Below, piece after piece: positions 63,846 to 64,000 of a stretch of DNA of 64,000 bases (within the stretch, counting starts at the first letter, position 1; every line of letters starts with the position of its first letter). A program made the translations under genes and the position numbers. This stretch comes from Leisingera aquimarina DSM 24565 (GTDB taxonomy: Bacteria; Pseudomonadota; Alphaproteobacteria; Rhodobacterales; Rhodobacteraceae): NCBI RefSeq assembly GCF_000473165.1, contig NZ_KI421504.1:2749563-2813562 (forward strand), in the 5' to 3' direction. The notes below the pieces were generated by a model, which did not search any database, was not told where the DNA came from, and saw only the letters and a list, made by a program, of their open reading frames with translations.

Positions 63846-64000
63846 ATGGGAGCTGTTTACAGCCAGCTGAGTATCGCGGAACGACGCAAGATTGAACGCT
63901 GGAGGCATGCGAAGGTCCCTGTGAACGAGATGGCGCGTGCCCTCGGGCGCTGCAGATCGACGGTATTCCGGGAGTTGAAGCGGAACCATTTCTCGGATCC
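63846..64000 (+). CDS. IS30-family transposase, N-terminal part (cut by window edge)
   Basis: Opens MGAVYSQLSIAERRKIERW with the IS30 helix-turn-helix (VNEMARALGRCRSTVFRELKRN) and runs off the window. AGGAAACGAA precedes the ATG. A different IS30 type from the fragment at 38642-38985. Confidence 0.85.
   Translation, partial: MGAVYSQLSIAERRKIERWRHAKVPVNEMARALGRCRSTVFRELKRNHFSD

Overview
The window reads as the chromosome of a marine alphaproteobacterium of the Roseobacter group (Rhodobacteraceae, perhaps Leisingera/Phaeobacter-like). Support comes from high GC, a TGATG-overlapping pur gene style, a split cobalamin methionine-synthase system with DUF1638, gene-transfer-agent (GTA) spike genes, an F1-ATPase zeta subunit (DUF1476), SspB, and an RNase E whose S1 domain is split by an acidic insert. 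No taxonomic search was possible, so the genus is an inference.

Layout. 1-5758: the end of an integrated element inserted next to a tRNA-Asn (5759-5833), carrying two tandem tyrosine-recombinase genes, a DEDD exonuclease, two small unknown genes and a 717-aa integrase beside the tRNA. 5903-16268: core genes (MBL hydrolase, EnvZ-like kinase, two GTA head-spike-like genes, a large helical unknown protein, a CAT-anticodon tRNA, LysR with a divergent Tat-exported MBL protein, purMN, rnd). 16269-17804: a small accessory patch with IS remnants bounded by an inverted repeat pair. 17805-20334: lipoprotein, sufE, DUF1638 and a corrinoid protein. 20584-24402: a PA0069-type radical SAM gene split by about 3 kb of nested IS remnants. 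24475-37375: acylphosphatase, homocysteine methyltransferase, MprF-like protein, ATPase zeta, purCSQ, dctBD, rne. 37895-40522: a dense IS graveyard (IS200, IS3 containing an IS30 piece, IS110). 40616-50756: tusA, ccdA, a membrane hydrolase with a P450, small conserved genes, fumC, sspB, chromate transport. 50757-64000: accessory DNA with a cut-down ABC gene, IS481, IS3 and IS256 remnants, and a Cus copper/silver efflux operon (cusB-cusA-cusF order on the minus strand), ending in an IS30-type transposase.

The most unusual signal is a family of about 37-45 bp palindromic micro-insertions. Seven copies share the blocks TGCCCGGCAG and GAGAGGGG around a variable stem-loop, and all seven lie inside transposase or element-integrase genes of four unrelated IS types. 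Comparing the broken reading frames with the expected proteins shows clean insertion without obvious target duplication, usually just after an ATC-like flank. Four further hairpin inserts of similar size but different sequence sit in the same kinds of genes. None was seen in the core genes of the window. They look like a non-autonomous mobile hairpin element, possibly moved by a Y1 (IS200/REP-type) transposase, that accumulates in IS genes. I do not recognise them as a described family.
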